From Allobosea sp. (GTDB taxonomy: Bacteria; Pseudomonadota; Alphaproteobacteria; Rhizobiales; Kaistiaceae), in the NCBI GenBank assembly GCA_017307955.1, contig JAFKFV010000017.1:156508-220507 (forward strand): a DNA stretch of 64,000 bases, written 5' to 3'. Position 1 is the first letter of the stretch, and each line of letters starts with the position of its first letter. The notes below the pieces were generated by a model, which was not told where the DNA came from, did no database searches, and saw only the letters and a list, made by a program, of their open reading frames with translations. This document shows positions 45,548 through 54,119 of this stretch, piece after piece. The position numbers and the translations under genes are program-made.

Positions 45548-45557
45548 CGTCGTCTCC

Positions 45558-46553
45558 TCAGCTCTCGGAAATCATGCGGCCAAGACTGGCGAGGCCGACG
45601 GCGACGATCAGGATCGCGCCCTGGAAAATGTACTGCGAGAAGGTCGGCGCGCCGAAGATATTGAGGCCGTTGAAGCCGAAGGCGATGATCAGCACGCCGA
45701 CAAAGGTGCCGAGCACATGGAACTCGCCGTCGCGCATCGTCGCCGAGCCGAGGAAGACGGCGGCGAAGGCGGTGAGCAGATAGCTGTCGGCCGCGCTGGT
45801 CGTGCCGCTGCCGAGGCGCGAGGCGAGCAGGATGCCGGTCAGCGCCGCGCACATGCCGGAGACCATGAAGCCGAGGATCTTGATGCGGTCGACATTGATG
45901 CCGGCGAGACGCGCCGCCGCGGGATTGCCGCCGACGGCCTGAATTTCCTGCCCGAGGGCGGTGCGCTCGACAAGGATCCAGAGACCGCCGAGCACGGCAG
46001 CCATGATGACGATGTTGTTCGGGATGCCGAAGAGCCAGCGGCCGAGCGACAGCTGCAGGAAGGCTTCCGGCACGCCGGCGACGATCGGGACGCCGGCCGA
46101 ATAGGCGAAGGCGAGGCCGGTCAGGATCGTGCCGACGCCGAGCGTCGCGATCACAGAATTCACCTTCGCCTTGGTCACGATGATGCCGTTGACGAAGCCG
46201 ATCAGCGCGCCGAGCGCGATCACGATCAGAATCGCCAGCGGGATCGGCAGCTTGTTGGCGACGATGAGGCCGGTGACCAGCACCCCGTGCAGGCTCGCCG
46301 CGAAGCCGATCGACAGATCGAGCTCGCCGACGATGACTGCGAGCGTCAATCCGCCGGCGATGATCATCGCGAGCGAGGCCTGGTTCAGGACATTGGTGAA
46401 GTTGTTCACCGTCGGGAACGCGCGCGGCGACAGGAAGGCGAAGACCGCGATCATCGCCAGGAGGCCGATGATGGTCGCGTAGCGGGCGAAGAAGCCGAGC
46501 GCTGCCTTCGATGCCGGCGAAAGGCGTCGTCCACCGCTCATCACCATGCTCAT
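45558..46553 (-). CDS. Sugar ABC transporter permease (RbsC-like)
   Basis: 331 residues with about nine or ten membrane helices. Conserved GELDLSIGFAASLHGVLVTG and the coupling segment RTALGQEIQAVGGNPAAARLAGINVDRIK are typical of CUT2 permeases. Start overlaps the ATPase stop by ATGA. The lactonase gene follows 10 bases after its stop. Substrate probably a pentose or related sugar. Confidence 0.92.
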   Translation of the reverse strand: MSMVMSGGRRLSPASKAALGFFARYATIIGLLAMIAVFAFLSPRAFPTVNNFTNVLNQASLAMIIAGGLTLAVIVGELDLSIGFAASLHGVLVTGLIVANKLPIPLAILIVIALGALIGFVNGIIVTKAKVNSVIATLGVGTILTGLAFAYSAGVPIVAGVPEAFLQLSLGRWLFGIPNNIVIMAAVLGGLWILVERTALGQEIQAVGGNPAAARLAGINVDRIKILGFMVSGMCAALTGILLASRLGSGTTSAADSYLLTAFAAVFLGSATMRDGEFHVLGTFVGVLIIAFGFNGLNIFGAPTFSQYIFQGAILIVAVGLASLGRMISES

Positions 46554-48112
46554 ATCGTATCCTCCTGGACCGGCTCGCGGCCGACAAAATAGCTCGCTTC
46601 GACGATGGCGTTGCGGGTGATCGCACTGCCCTCGAGCGTGCTGACGATCCGGCCCTCGACCATGATCAGGACGCGGTCGCAAAGATCGGGAAGCTCGTCG
46701 GGCTCGGACGAGATGACGATGACCGCCATGCCGCGCGCCGCCAGTTCCCGCACCAGGCGATGGATCTCGCCCCGCGCGCCGATATCGACGCCGCGGGTCG
46801 GTTCGTCGAGGATCAAAACCTTCGGTGCCCTCAGCAGCCAGCGCCCGATCACCACCTTCTGCTGGTTGCCGCCCGAGAGCCGCCCGACCGGCGTGTCGAT
46901 GCCGGGCGTCTTCACCGCGAGATCGCGGACGATCTGCAGCGAGAGCGCCTCGCGCTTGCGACGATGGATCAGCGGCCAGACCGGGCTGCGGACGATATTG
47001 GCGAGGTTGGCGATCTGCAGATTGAACGCGACGCTCTTCGTAAGCAGCAGGCCTTCGGCGCGACGCTCCTCCGGCACGAGGCCGAGCCCCGCCTTGACGG
47101 CCTCTGTCGCGCTCCGAGGCGCGAAGGGCGCGCCATCGAGCGTCATCGCGCCGCGATCGGCGCGGTCGGCGCCGTAGACGAGGCGCACCAGCTCGGTCCG
47201 CCCGGCCCCGACGAGCCCGCCGATGCCGAGCACCTCGCCGCGGCGCAGCTCGAAGCTGACGTCATTCACCTTTGGCGCGCGGGTGATCCCCTTCACGGTC
47301 AGCGCGACGTCGCCCTTGACGGCCGCGCGGCGCTCAGGGGCCGCCGCCAGCTCGGCCTTGCCGCCGACGATCGCTTCGATCAGGGCCGGGCGGGTGATGG
47401 CGGCGCCCTCGAGGCAGCCGACGGACCGGCCATCGCGGAAGATGCTGACGCGGCTGCAGAGCCGCATGATCTCGTCGAGGCGATGTGACACATAGAGAAC
47501 CGCGACGCCGGAGGCGGAGAGGTCTTCGACGATCGCGAACAGTTTCTCGGCTTCGGCGGCCGAAAGCGAGGCCGTCGGCTCGTCCATGACGATCAGCCGC
47601 GCCTTGCGGACCAGCGCACGGCAGATATTGATCAGCCAGTTCTCGGCGGTGGAAAGGCCCTTCACGCTGGCAAAGAGCGGCGCCTTGATGCCGACGCGCT
47701 CGGCGATCGGCGCGACGTCCCGCGCCGCCGCCTGCCAGTCGACCATGCCGAACCGAGTCTTCTTCGGAACGCCGAGCAGGATGTTCTGCAAGACGGTCAT
47801 GCCGGGAATGAAGGCGAGCTCCTGATGGATGAAGCTCATGCCGAGATCGGTCGCGTGATGCGGCGTCGGCAGCGAGACCGGCACGCCGTCGACGAGGACC
47901 CGGCCCGCATCCGGCTGGACGAGACCGGCCAGAACCTTGATCAAGGTCGATTTGCCGGCGCCATTGGCGCCGACGAGGCCATGCACTTCACCCGGCGCGA
48001 TCGCCAGCGATACGCCCGCCAGCGCGTGCACGCCGCCATAGGACTTGGCGATATTCTCGGCCAGGACGAAAGGCTTCGTCCCGGCCGAGGCGATCATGTC
48101 GGATGAGAGCAT
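46550..48112 (-). CDS. Sugar ABC transporter ATP-binding protein (RbsA-like, two ATPase domains)
   Basis: 520 residues. First NBD with Walker A GANGAGKST (about 50) and signature LSTAENWLINICRAL; second NBD has degenerate Walker A GLVGAGRTE but signature LSGGNQQKVVIGRWLL and Walker B VLILDEPTRGVDIGARGEI, the normal CUT2 arrangement. 18 bases downstream of the binding protein gene, in one operon with permease and lactonase. Confidence 0.94.
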   Translation of the reverse strand: MLSSDMIASAGTKPFVLAENIAKSYGGVHALAGVSLAIAPGEVHGLVGANGAGKSTLIKVLAGLVQPDAGRVLVDGVPVSLPTPHHATDLGMSFIHQELAFIPGMTVLQNILLGVPKKTRFGMVDWQAAARDVAPIAERVGIKAPLFASVKGLSTAENWLINICRALVRKARLIVMDEPTASLSAAEAEKLFAIVEDLSASGVAVLYVSHRLDEIMRLCSRVSIFRDGRSVGCLEGAAITRPALIEAIVGGKAELAAAPERRAAVKGDVALTVKGITRAPKVNDVSFELRRGEVLGIGGLVGAGRTELVRLVYGADRADRGAMTLDGAPFAPRSATEAVKAGLGLVPEERRAEGLLLTKSVAFNLQIANLANIVRSPVWPLIHRRKREALSLQIVRDLAVKTPGIDTPVGRLSGGNQQKVVIGRWLLRAPKVLILDEPTRGVDIGARGEIHRLVRELAARGMAVIVISSEPDELPDLCDRVLIMVEGRIVSTLEGSAITRNAIVEASYFVGREPVQEDTI

Positions 48113-48130
48113 CGGGCGAGGACTCGGCGC

Positions 48131-49078
48131 TCAGTTGCCGACGGCTTCGGGATGCTCGGCGATGAAGGCCTTGACGTTATCGGCCGTGATCAGGACCGCC
48201 GGAACCTCGACCGCCTTGGGCTGCCACTCGGCCTTGGCCTTGATGATCTCGGGAAGCAGCTTGACCATGTCATAGCCTTCCTTGCGGCTGTCTTCCCACG
48301 CCGTCGCGGTCATGTGGCCGTTCTTGATGTTCTCGATCGCCTGCGCATTGCCATTGACGCCGTAGACCTTGACGTCGGTCCGGCCCTGCTGGCGCAGCGA
48401 ACTGATCGCGCCGATGGCCGGATCGTCCCAGCAGCCCCAGATGGCGAGGTTGCCGTCGCCAGCCGGGTTCGAGGCGAGCCAGGCATTGGCATATTGCGCG
48501 CCGTCCTCGAAATAGCCGGGGATGCGGACTTCGTTCTTGGTGACCTTGATACCCGGATGCTTGGCGAGAACCTCGTCGAGCAGGGCCTCGCGATTGCGGC
48601 AGACCTCGCCGGTGCGGTAGGTCAAGGCGAGCAGGCCCGCCGTCTCGCCGAGATCGGCGACCATCTTCTCGATCACCGGCAGCGCGATCGGCGCGCCGGA
48701 TCCGTTGGTCGCAGCCACCGAGCTGCCGATGCCGCCGCCCCAGGTGACGACCGGGATGCCGGCGCCCTTCGCGGCTTCGAGGCCGGCGCCGATCGAGGAA
48801 TAGGGGAACACCATGTCGATGACGGCGACCGCGCCGCGCTGGGCGAAATTCTGGATCGCGGCATTGGCCTGGTCCGCGCTGCCGGCGGCGTCGATGACCG
48901 ACACCTCCCAGCCGAGCTCCTCGCCGGCGGCCTTCGCGCCGGTGATGTAGCGGACATTGTTCGCCTCGGTCGCGGCGATCGAGACGATGCCGAGCAACGG
49001 CTTTTCCTGCGCCGCCGCGACGCCTGTCGACAGGGCGAGAGCCGTCAGCAGCGAGATGCCGAGCGTCATTCTGGTCAT
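48131..49078 (-). CDS. Sugar ABC transporter substrate-binding protein (CUT2, PBP1-like)
   Basis: 315 residues. Signal peptide MTRMTLGISLLTALALSTGVAAA. Mature part has the periplasmic binding protein type 1 fold (LLGIVSIAATEANNVRYITGA, ...GAVAVIDMVFP, IWGCWDDPAIGAISSLRQQGR). Start at 49078 has GGAGGAAAAC upstream. First gene of the CUT2 operon; the operator GCTAACCGTTTTGC at 49134-49147 lies in its promoter region. Confidence 0.9.
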   Translation of the reverse strand: MTRMTLGISLLTALALSTGVAAAQEKPLLGIVSIAATEANNVRYITGAKAAGEELGWEVSVIDAAGSADQANAAIQNFAQRGAVAVIDMVFPYSSIGAGLEAAKGAGIPVVTWGGGIGSSVAATNGSGAPIALPVIEKMVADLGETAGLLALTYRTGEVCRNREALLDEVLAKHPGIKVTKNEVRIPGYFEDGAQYANAWLASNPAGDGNLAIWGCWDDPAIGAISSLRQQGRTDVKVYGVNGNAQAIENIKNGHMTATAWEDSRKEGYDMVKLLPEIIKAKAEWQPKAVEVPAVLITADNVKAFIAEHPEAVGN

Positions 49079-49133
49079 TTGTTTTCCTCCCCAGAGAACC
49101 GCGTCAACACGCATCGCCCGCGGGCGAACGTGT

Positions 49134-49147
49134 GCTAACCGTTTTGC
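49134..49147. promoter_or_regulatory. LacI-type operator 1 (GCTAACCGTTTTGC)
   Basis: Imperfect palindrome. Compared with the inverse of 49232-49245 it agrees at 12 of 14 positions. Lies 56 bases before the start of the leftward binding protein gene. The centre CG and flanking A/T follow LacI-family operators. Confidence 0.6.
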
Positions 49148-49231
49148 TATGTGCAATCAAATCCGGCCCTCTGGCAAGAGGGAGTTCCAGATTAGTCGCC
49201 TAGACAAGCCAGTTTGCGCGGCTAGAATATG

Positions 49232-49245
49232 GCGAAACGATTAGC
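49232..49245. promoter_or_regulatory. LacI-type operator 2 (GCGAAACGATTAGC)
   Basis: Reverse complement is GCTAATCGTTTCGC, matching operator 1. It lies 11 bases before the LacI start at 49256 and 98 bp from operator 1, a distance that permits looping. Argues against the earlier start at 49229, which would put it inside the gene. Confidence 0.6.
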
Positions 49246-49255
49246 TCGGTGTCGA

Positions 49256-50269
49256 ATGGCAACCATCAAGGATGTGGCGAAGGCCGCGGCAGTCTCCACG
49301 GCGACCGTCTCGGCTGTGATCAACGATTCCGCCTATGTCAGCCCTCCCTTGAGGGCCCGCGTCCAGGCGGCGATCCACGAGCTGAAATATGAGCCGTCCC
49401 AGATGGCGCGGAACCTCAAGAAGGGCCGTAGCGAGCTGATCGCGCTGATCGTCGCCGACCTCGCCAATCCGTTCTTCGCGCGCATGGTCTGGGCGGCGGA
49501 GGCCGCCGTGGCGGCCTGGGGCTATTCGCTGGTCGTCTTCAACAGCGACGAGAAGCCCGAGAACGAGCGGAAGGCGCTGGCGCGCATCCGGGCGCTCTCC
49601 TGCGATGGCGCCCTCATCGTTCCCGTCGGCCTGCCGGCTCATTATGCCCAGCGCGACGCCGAGGGGCGCAGCTTCCCGACGGTGCTGTTCGGACGCGTCG
49701 TCGACGATCGGCAGTCCGATACGGTCACCATCGACAATGTCGCCGCGGCGAGCCAGGTGACCAACTATCTGCTCGATCTCGGCCATACGCGGATCGGCTC
49801 GATCACCGGCCCGCTGCATCTGACGACCGGTCGCGGGCGGCTGGACGGCATGCTGGAGGCGATGGCGCGCCGCGGCGTCGCGCCCGAGCCGGGCCATGTC
49901 CGCTCGGGCGAATTCCGCGAGGATGTCGCCTATTCCGTGGCGCGGGAAATGCTCGATCGGCCCGACCGGCCGACGGCCCTCTACGTCGCCAATGGCGTGA
50001 TGGCGCTCGGCGTGATGCGGGCCCTGGCCGATCTCTCGATCCACTGCCCCAACGACATCTCGATCGCCTCGACCGACACGATCTCCGGCATCGGCGGCCT
50101 CAGGCCGCGACTGACGCGAACCGAACATCCCATCATCGAGATGACCAACGAGGCGCTGCGTCTCCTGGTCGACCGCATCCAGCGCGGCAAGGACAAGCCG
50201 CCGCGCAACGTCGTCTTCCAGCCGGCCCTCGTCCTCGGCGAGAGCTGCGCGCCCCTACGGCGGGGCTGA
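49256..50269 (+). CDS. LacI family repressor of the CUT2 sugar operon
   Basis: 337 residues. HTH and hinge: MATIKDVAKAAAVSTATVSAVINDSAYVSPPLRARVQAAIHEL (1-43). PBP1-like effector domain follows (VADLANPFFARMVWAAEAAV). The start at 49256 gives the classical LacI N-terminus. Divergent from the CUT2 binding protein gene, with two related palindromes between, so it regulates the operon and itself. Confidence 0.92.
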   Translation: MATIKDVAKAAAVSTATVSAVINDSAYVSPPLRARVQAAIHELKYEPSQMARNLKKGRSELIALIVADLANPFFARMVWAAEAAVAAWGYSLVVFNSDEKPENERKALARIRALSCDGALIVPVGLPAHYAQRDAEGRSFPTVLFGRVVDDRQSDTVTIDNVAAASQVTNYLLDLGHTRIGSITGPLHLTTGRGRLDGMLEAMARRGVAPEPGHVRSGEFREDVAYSVAREMLDRPDRPTALYVANGVMALGVMRALADLSIHCPNDISIASTDTISGIGGLRPRLTRTEHPIIEMTNEALRLLVDRIQRGKDKPPRNVVFQPALVLGESCAPLRRG

Positions 50270-50285
50270 CGACGACAAGACGGCG

Positions 50286-50311
50286 TTCGAGCCGCCTGAC
50301 GACGGCTCGAA
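50286..50311. terminator. Hairpin between convergent LacI and ATPase genes
   Basis: TTCGAGCCG (50286-50294) and CGGCTCGAA (50303-50311), perfect 9-bp stem with an 8-base loop. Serves the rightward LacI gene and perhaps the leftward ATPase gene. Confidence 0.6.
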
Positions 50312-50390
50312 ACTCAGTCGCCCAAGATCGTGGCGGACGGCGGCGCCGACCAGCTGGAACCAGGCTGAGTGGCCGCTCCCCGTCGCTCTC

Positions 50391-51470
50391 CTATCGCGGA
50401 AGGGCTTCCCCCGTCTCCGGGTCGAACAGGTGGACATCGGCCGGCTCGATACGAAGATCGATCGTCTCGCCGGGCCGGAAGCGACCGGCTCCGGGCATCA
50501 CCGCCGTCAGCGAAGCGCCCACGAGGTCAAAGACGAGATGGGTCTGCGCGCCGGTCGGCTCGATGAGTGCGAGTCGGGCCGCGCTGAAGGTCGCCGGCGC
50601 GGCGCCAACCATCACATGCTCCGGCCGGATCCCGACCGTCACACGGCGTCCGGGGCCGCTGCCTTCGGGCAAACGGCCCAGGGCTATCGGCGTGCCATCG
50701 GCCAACACCGCATGGGGCCCGCCCTCGCTGCCGAGCGTCCCGTCGAGAAAGTTCATGGTCGGCGAGCCGATGAATCCGGCGACGAAGCGGTTGGCCGGGC
50801 GCTCATAGAGTTCGATGGGCTCGCCCATCTGCTCGATCCGGCCCTTGTTCATGACGACGACGCGATCTGCCAGCGTCATCGCCTCGATCTGGTCATGCGT
50901 CACATAGATCGACGTCTTCCGCACCTTGGCATGCAGTGCCTTGATCTCGGTGCGCATCTGCACGCGCAGTTTGGCATCGAGATTGGACAGCGGCTCGTCG
51001 AAGAGGAACACCGCCGGATCGCGAACGATGGCGCGGCCCATGGCGACACGCTGGCGCTGACCCCCGGAGAGCTGCGATGGGCGACGGGCGAGCAGGTCCT
51101 CGATGTCGAGCAGCCGCGCCACATCGGCGACGCGCTTCCTGACTTCGCCGGCTGCGAGCCCGGCGATCTTCAGATTGAGGCCGATATTCTGCTCGACCGA
51201 CATATGCGGGTAGAGCGCGTAGTTCTGGAAGACCATCGCGACATTGCGCTGCTTCGGGGTCTCGTCGTTGACGCGGCGTCCGTCGACGCGCACCTCGCCC
51301 CCGGTGATGTCCTCGAGCCCCGCGATCATGCGCAGCATGGTGGATTTGCCGCATCCGGACGGGCCCACCAGCGCGATAAATTCGCCGTCGGCGATGCGGA
51401 GGTCGATGCCATGGAGAATGTCCGCGGAGCCATAGGATTTCCGCAGACCAGAGAGTTCCACCGTGCTCAT
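50391..51470 (-). CDS. ABC transporter ATP-binding protein (UgpC/MalK family)
   Basis: 359 residues. Walker A GPSGCGKST, Q-loop MVFQNYALYPHM, signature [17 protein letters not shown], Walker B VFLFDEPLSNLDAKLR, H-loop YVTHDQIEAM and a C-terminal TOBE/MalK-like regulatory domain (GIRPEHVMVG). Start at 51470 has GGGAGGACGA upstream. This is the only CUT1-type ATPase nearby; the matching permeases and binding protein are on the other strand beyond the divergent LacI gene and carry the same operator, so they form one importer. Confidence 0.93.
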   Translation of the reverse strand: MSTVELSGLRKSYGSADILHGIDLRIADGEFIALVGPSGCGKSTMLRMIAGLEDITGGEVRVDGRRVNDETPKQRNVAMVFQNYALYPHMSVEQNIGLNLKIAGLAAGEVRKRVADVARLLDIEDLLARRPSQLSGGQRQRVAMGRAIVRDPAVFLFDEPLSNLDAKLRVQMRTEIKALHAKVRKTSIYVTHDQIEAMTLADRVVVMNKGRIEQMGEPIELYERPANRFVAGFIGSPTMNFLDGTLGSEGGPHAVLADGTPIALGRLPEGSGPGRRVTVGIRPEHVMVGAAPATFSAARLALIEPTGAQTHLVFDLVGASLTAVMPGAGRFRPGETIDLRIEPADVHLFDPETGEALPR

Positions 51471-51622
51471 TCGTCCTCCCATTGTCGGCCCGGCGCTCGG
51501 CATTGCGCCGATCCCGCGCCTTTCGCGACGCAGCGCGTTCCTCGTCCCGTCCCATCCTCCGCGCGCCACGCCGGACCACCGCCGGCTTGAACGCGCCGCC
51601 TTGGCCGCGCTATCAAGCACCG

Positions 51623-51640
51623 TGTGCACGCGTGTGCACA
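51623..51640. promoter_or_regulatory. LacI-type operator A (TGTGCACGCGTGTGCACA)
   Basis: Palindromic at 16 of 18 positions. On the minus strand a TTGACC -35 box (51667-51662) lies 21 bases upstream of the operator, so the site overlaps or follows the -10 of the ATPase promoter. Reverse complement agrees at 17 of 18 positions with operator B, 1.1 kb away. Confidence 0.75.
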
Positions 51641-51691
51641 CTATTGGCCTCGTTTCTTCGCGGTCAAGGGTCCTTGAGGAGTGCGCATGAA

Positions 51692-52705
51692 TTGAAGGGA
51701 CCCAAGAAGACGGTGAGTTCCGCGGAAGTTGCGCGCCTCGCAGGAGTCTCCCGCTCAGCAGTGTCGCGGACCTTCACGCCCGGCGCCTACGTGTCGGAGG
51801 AAACGCGACGGCGTGTGCTGGAGGCGGCGGAGATGCTGCACTACAGCCCAAACGCCATAGCGCGCAGCCTGAGCAAGAAGAGCAGCGGGCTGGTCGGGAT
51901 CATCGCCTCCAATCTCGACAATCCCTTCTATGCCGCGATGCTGGCCGAACTCAGCAGCCAGCTGCAGCGCCATGACTACGGCATCCTGCTCCTGGTTGCC
52001 GACTCGCCGAAGCTCGACACGCTGATTCCTAAGCTCTTGTCCTATCAGGTCGACGGCGTGATCCTGCCGGCTGCGACGCTTTCCTCGCAAATGGCGGTGA
52101 TCCTGCAGCGTTCCGGCCGGCCGGTCGTCCTGGTCAACCGCTATCTGCGCGACGAAGTCGTCAGCTCGGTCTCGGGTGATAATGTCGGCGGCGGCCGAGC
52201 GGTAGCGGAGCTGCTCGTCGCGACGGGGCATCGCCGCATCGCCTTCATCGCCGGGCAGGACGACACGTCATCGAGCCGCGATCGGCAGCAGGGCCTCGCA
52301 GAGGGTCTGGCCCGCCATGGCATTGCAATCTGCGCCCGCGAGACCGGCCAGTTCAACCATCATCAGGGCGCCATCGCGGCGCGCCAGCTGCTGTCGCGCT
52401 ATCCCCGACCCGACGCCATCTTCTGCGCCAACGACGTGATGGCGATGGGCGCGCTTGAGGTGGCCAAGGTCGAGTTCGGCCTGCGCGTGCCTGAGGATCT
52501 CGCCATCGTCGGCTACGACAATTCGGAGCAGGCCGGCTGGCCGCTGCATCAGCTGACCACGGTCGACCAGCATCTCGGTGCGATGGCGCGCGAGGCGGTC
52601 GAACTGCTGGTCGACAGGCTGCGCACAGGCCACGATGGCATCGAGCATCGCATCGTTCCCGCGACACTCGTCCAGCGTGCGACGACCCGGCGTCGACCGG
52701 ATTGA
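51692..52705 (+). CDS. LacI family repressor of the nucleoside/sugar importer
   Basis: 337 residues from a TTG start (MKGPKKTVSSAEVARLAGVSRSAVSRTFTPG once read as Met). Start chosen because GAGGAG lies 10 bases upstream and the N-terminus fits relatives; no in-frame ATG is close. Effector domain visible as IASNLDNPFYAAMLAELSSQL and GDNVGGGRAVAELL. Between the ATPase gene and the binding protein gene, next to both operators. A GTG at 51713 is a less likely alternative. Confidence 0.88.
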   Translation: MKGPKKTVSSAEVARLAGVSRSAVSRTFTPGAYVSEETRRRVLEAAEMLHYSPNAIARSLSKKSSGLVGIIASNLDNPFYAAMLAELSSQLQRHDYGILLLVADSPKLDTLIPKLLSYQVDGVILPAATLSSQMAVILQRSGRPVVLVNRYLRDEVVSSVSGDNVGGGRAVAELLVATGHRRIAFIAGQDDTSSSRDRQQGLAEGLARHGIAICARETGQFNHHQGAIAARQLLSRYPRPDAIFCANDVMAMGALEVAKVEFGLRVPEDLAIVGYDNSEQAGWPLHQLTTVDQHLGAMAREAVELLVDRLRTGHDGIEHRIVPATLVQRATTRRRPD

Positions 52706-52748
52706 CAGCCGTCGTTTGCCTGCCTTAGCGTGTGCACACGCGTGCAGA
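52702..52748 (+). promoter_or_regulatory. Promoter with LacI operator B (TGTGCACACGCGTGCAGA) before the binding protein gene
   Basis: A perfect TTGACA -35 box (52702-52707) overlaps the lacI stop codon. The operator at 52731-52748 starts 23 bases after it, just past the -10 region (TTAGCG, 52725-52730). It is the same architecture as at the ATPase promoter (21 bases). Confidence 0.75.
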
Positions 52749-52780
52749 GACATGCCGCGACGCTTCTGGGAGGAAGAACC

Positions 52781-54052
52781 ATGCGCAGTTTGAGGACGCG
52801 CGTCGGCCTGCTTTTGCTGGCCACGAGCATGATCGCAGCATCCGGCGCCGCCTTCGCCGAGCAGGTGACGCTCAACTTTCTGACCGCAGAGAAGGACGAG
52901 ACCGTCGCGCCGGTCATCGCGGGCTTCGAGAAGCTCCATCCCGACATCAAGGTCGTGCACACGACGGTGCCGTTCGACAGCATGAACGCGACCATCGAGG
53001 CCCGGGTCGGCGGCCAGGATTCGAGCATCGACGTCTTTCTCGTCGACAGCCCGCGCGTCCCCGCGATGGCCAATCGCGGCTATCTCATGAATCTGAACGA
53101 GTTCCGTGACGCGGCCGACAAGGTCTCGAACGACGTCGCCATGGGCGTCGTGAGCTGGAAGGGCGACATGTACGCCCTGCCGCTTTGGACCTCGACCCAG
53201 CTCATGTATTATAACAAGGATCTCCTCGACAAAGCCGGCATCCCCTATCCGGGCGCCAAGGAAGAGGATCGGCTCACCTATGACCAGGTCGTCGATCTCG
53301 CGAAGAAGGCGCAGGCCGCCGGCGCGAAGTTCGGCTTCCTGCCCGAGCAGATCGATCGTTATTACCAGCTCCAACCGCTTTTCGAATCGATCGGTGGCGG
53401 CTCCGGCCTGACCGGACCGGACAACCTGACGCCCGATATCACCAATCCGAAATGGATCGAGGCGGCGGAGTTCTATTCATCGCTGTTCAAGGACGGTATC
53501 GCGCCTCGCGGCGTCCCGAACGACCAGATGAGTTCCGTCTTCACAAGCGGTGATGTCGCGTTCTACATTGGCGGACCCTGGCAATTCCGTCCCTTCAACG
53601 CGGCAGAGGGCCTGAAATACGGCGTCGCTCCCGTCCCCTATTTCAAGGGCGGCAAGCCGGTCGTGCCCACCGACAGCTGGGCAGTGGGCATCAGCCCCTA
53701 CGCCGCTCATCCGGACGAGGCGAAGAAGTTCGTCGAGTATATGTCGATCAACCCGGAAGGCGCATTGCTTTCGGTCGCCAACAACCCGATCCCGCCGACC
53801 AACGAGGAAGCCTACAAGACCTATATCGACGGCATTGCTGCCCTCAATCCGGATGTCGGGCCGGCCGCCAAGGAGATCATGACCTACGAGCTGGCCAAGA
53901 ATTCTGTCAGCCGTCCGCGCTCGATCGGCTATGTGGCTTTCGAGGAGATCATGAACCGGGCGTTCAGCGACATCCGCAACGGCGCCGATGTCACGACCAC
54001 GCTGCAGCAGGCGCAGGACCAGCTCAACTCCACGCTGGCCCGTATCCAGTAA
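52781..54052 (+). CDS. ABC transporter substrate-binding protein (CUT1 family)
   Basis: 423 residues. Signal peptide MRSLRTRVGLLLLATSMIAA... cleaved near AFA-EQVTL. Solute-binding family 1 features: DIKVVHTTVPFDSMNATIEARV, DVFLVDSPRVPAMANRGYL, GDMYALPLWTSTQLMYYNKDLLDKAGI. Ribosome site GGGAGGAAG before the ATG. First gene of a run with two permeases and a nucleoside hydrolase. Substrate not determined. Confidence 0.92.
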   Translation: MRSLRTRVGLLLLATSMIAASGAAFAEQVTLNFLTAEKDETVAPVIAGFEKLHPDIKVVHTTVPFDSMNATIEARVGGQDSSIDVFLVDSPRVPAMANRGYLMNLNEFRDAADKVSNDVAMGVVSWKGDMYALPLWTSTQLMYYNKDLLDKAGIPYPGAKEEDRLTYDQVVDLAKKAQAAGAKFGFLPEQIDRYYQLQPLFESIGGGSGLTGPDNLTPDITNPKWIEAAEFYSSLFKDGIAPRGVPNDQMSSVFTSGDVAFYIGGPWQFRPFNAAEGLKYGVAPVPYFKGGKPVVPTDSWAVGISPYAAHPDEAKKFVEYMSINPEGALLSVANNPIPPTNEEAYKTYIDGIAALNPDVGPAAKEIMTYELAKNSVSRPRSIGYVAFEEIMNRAFSDIRNGADVTTTLQQAQDQLNSTLARIQ

Positions 54053-54119
54053 GGCCTCACCAGATGGCGCGCCGGTTCTCCGGTGCGCCCTCATCATCGA
54101 AGCCGAGGGGAGCGGGCAG

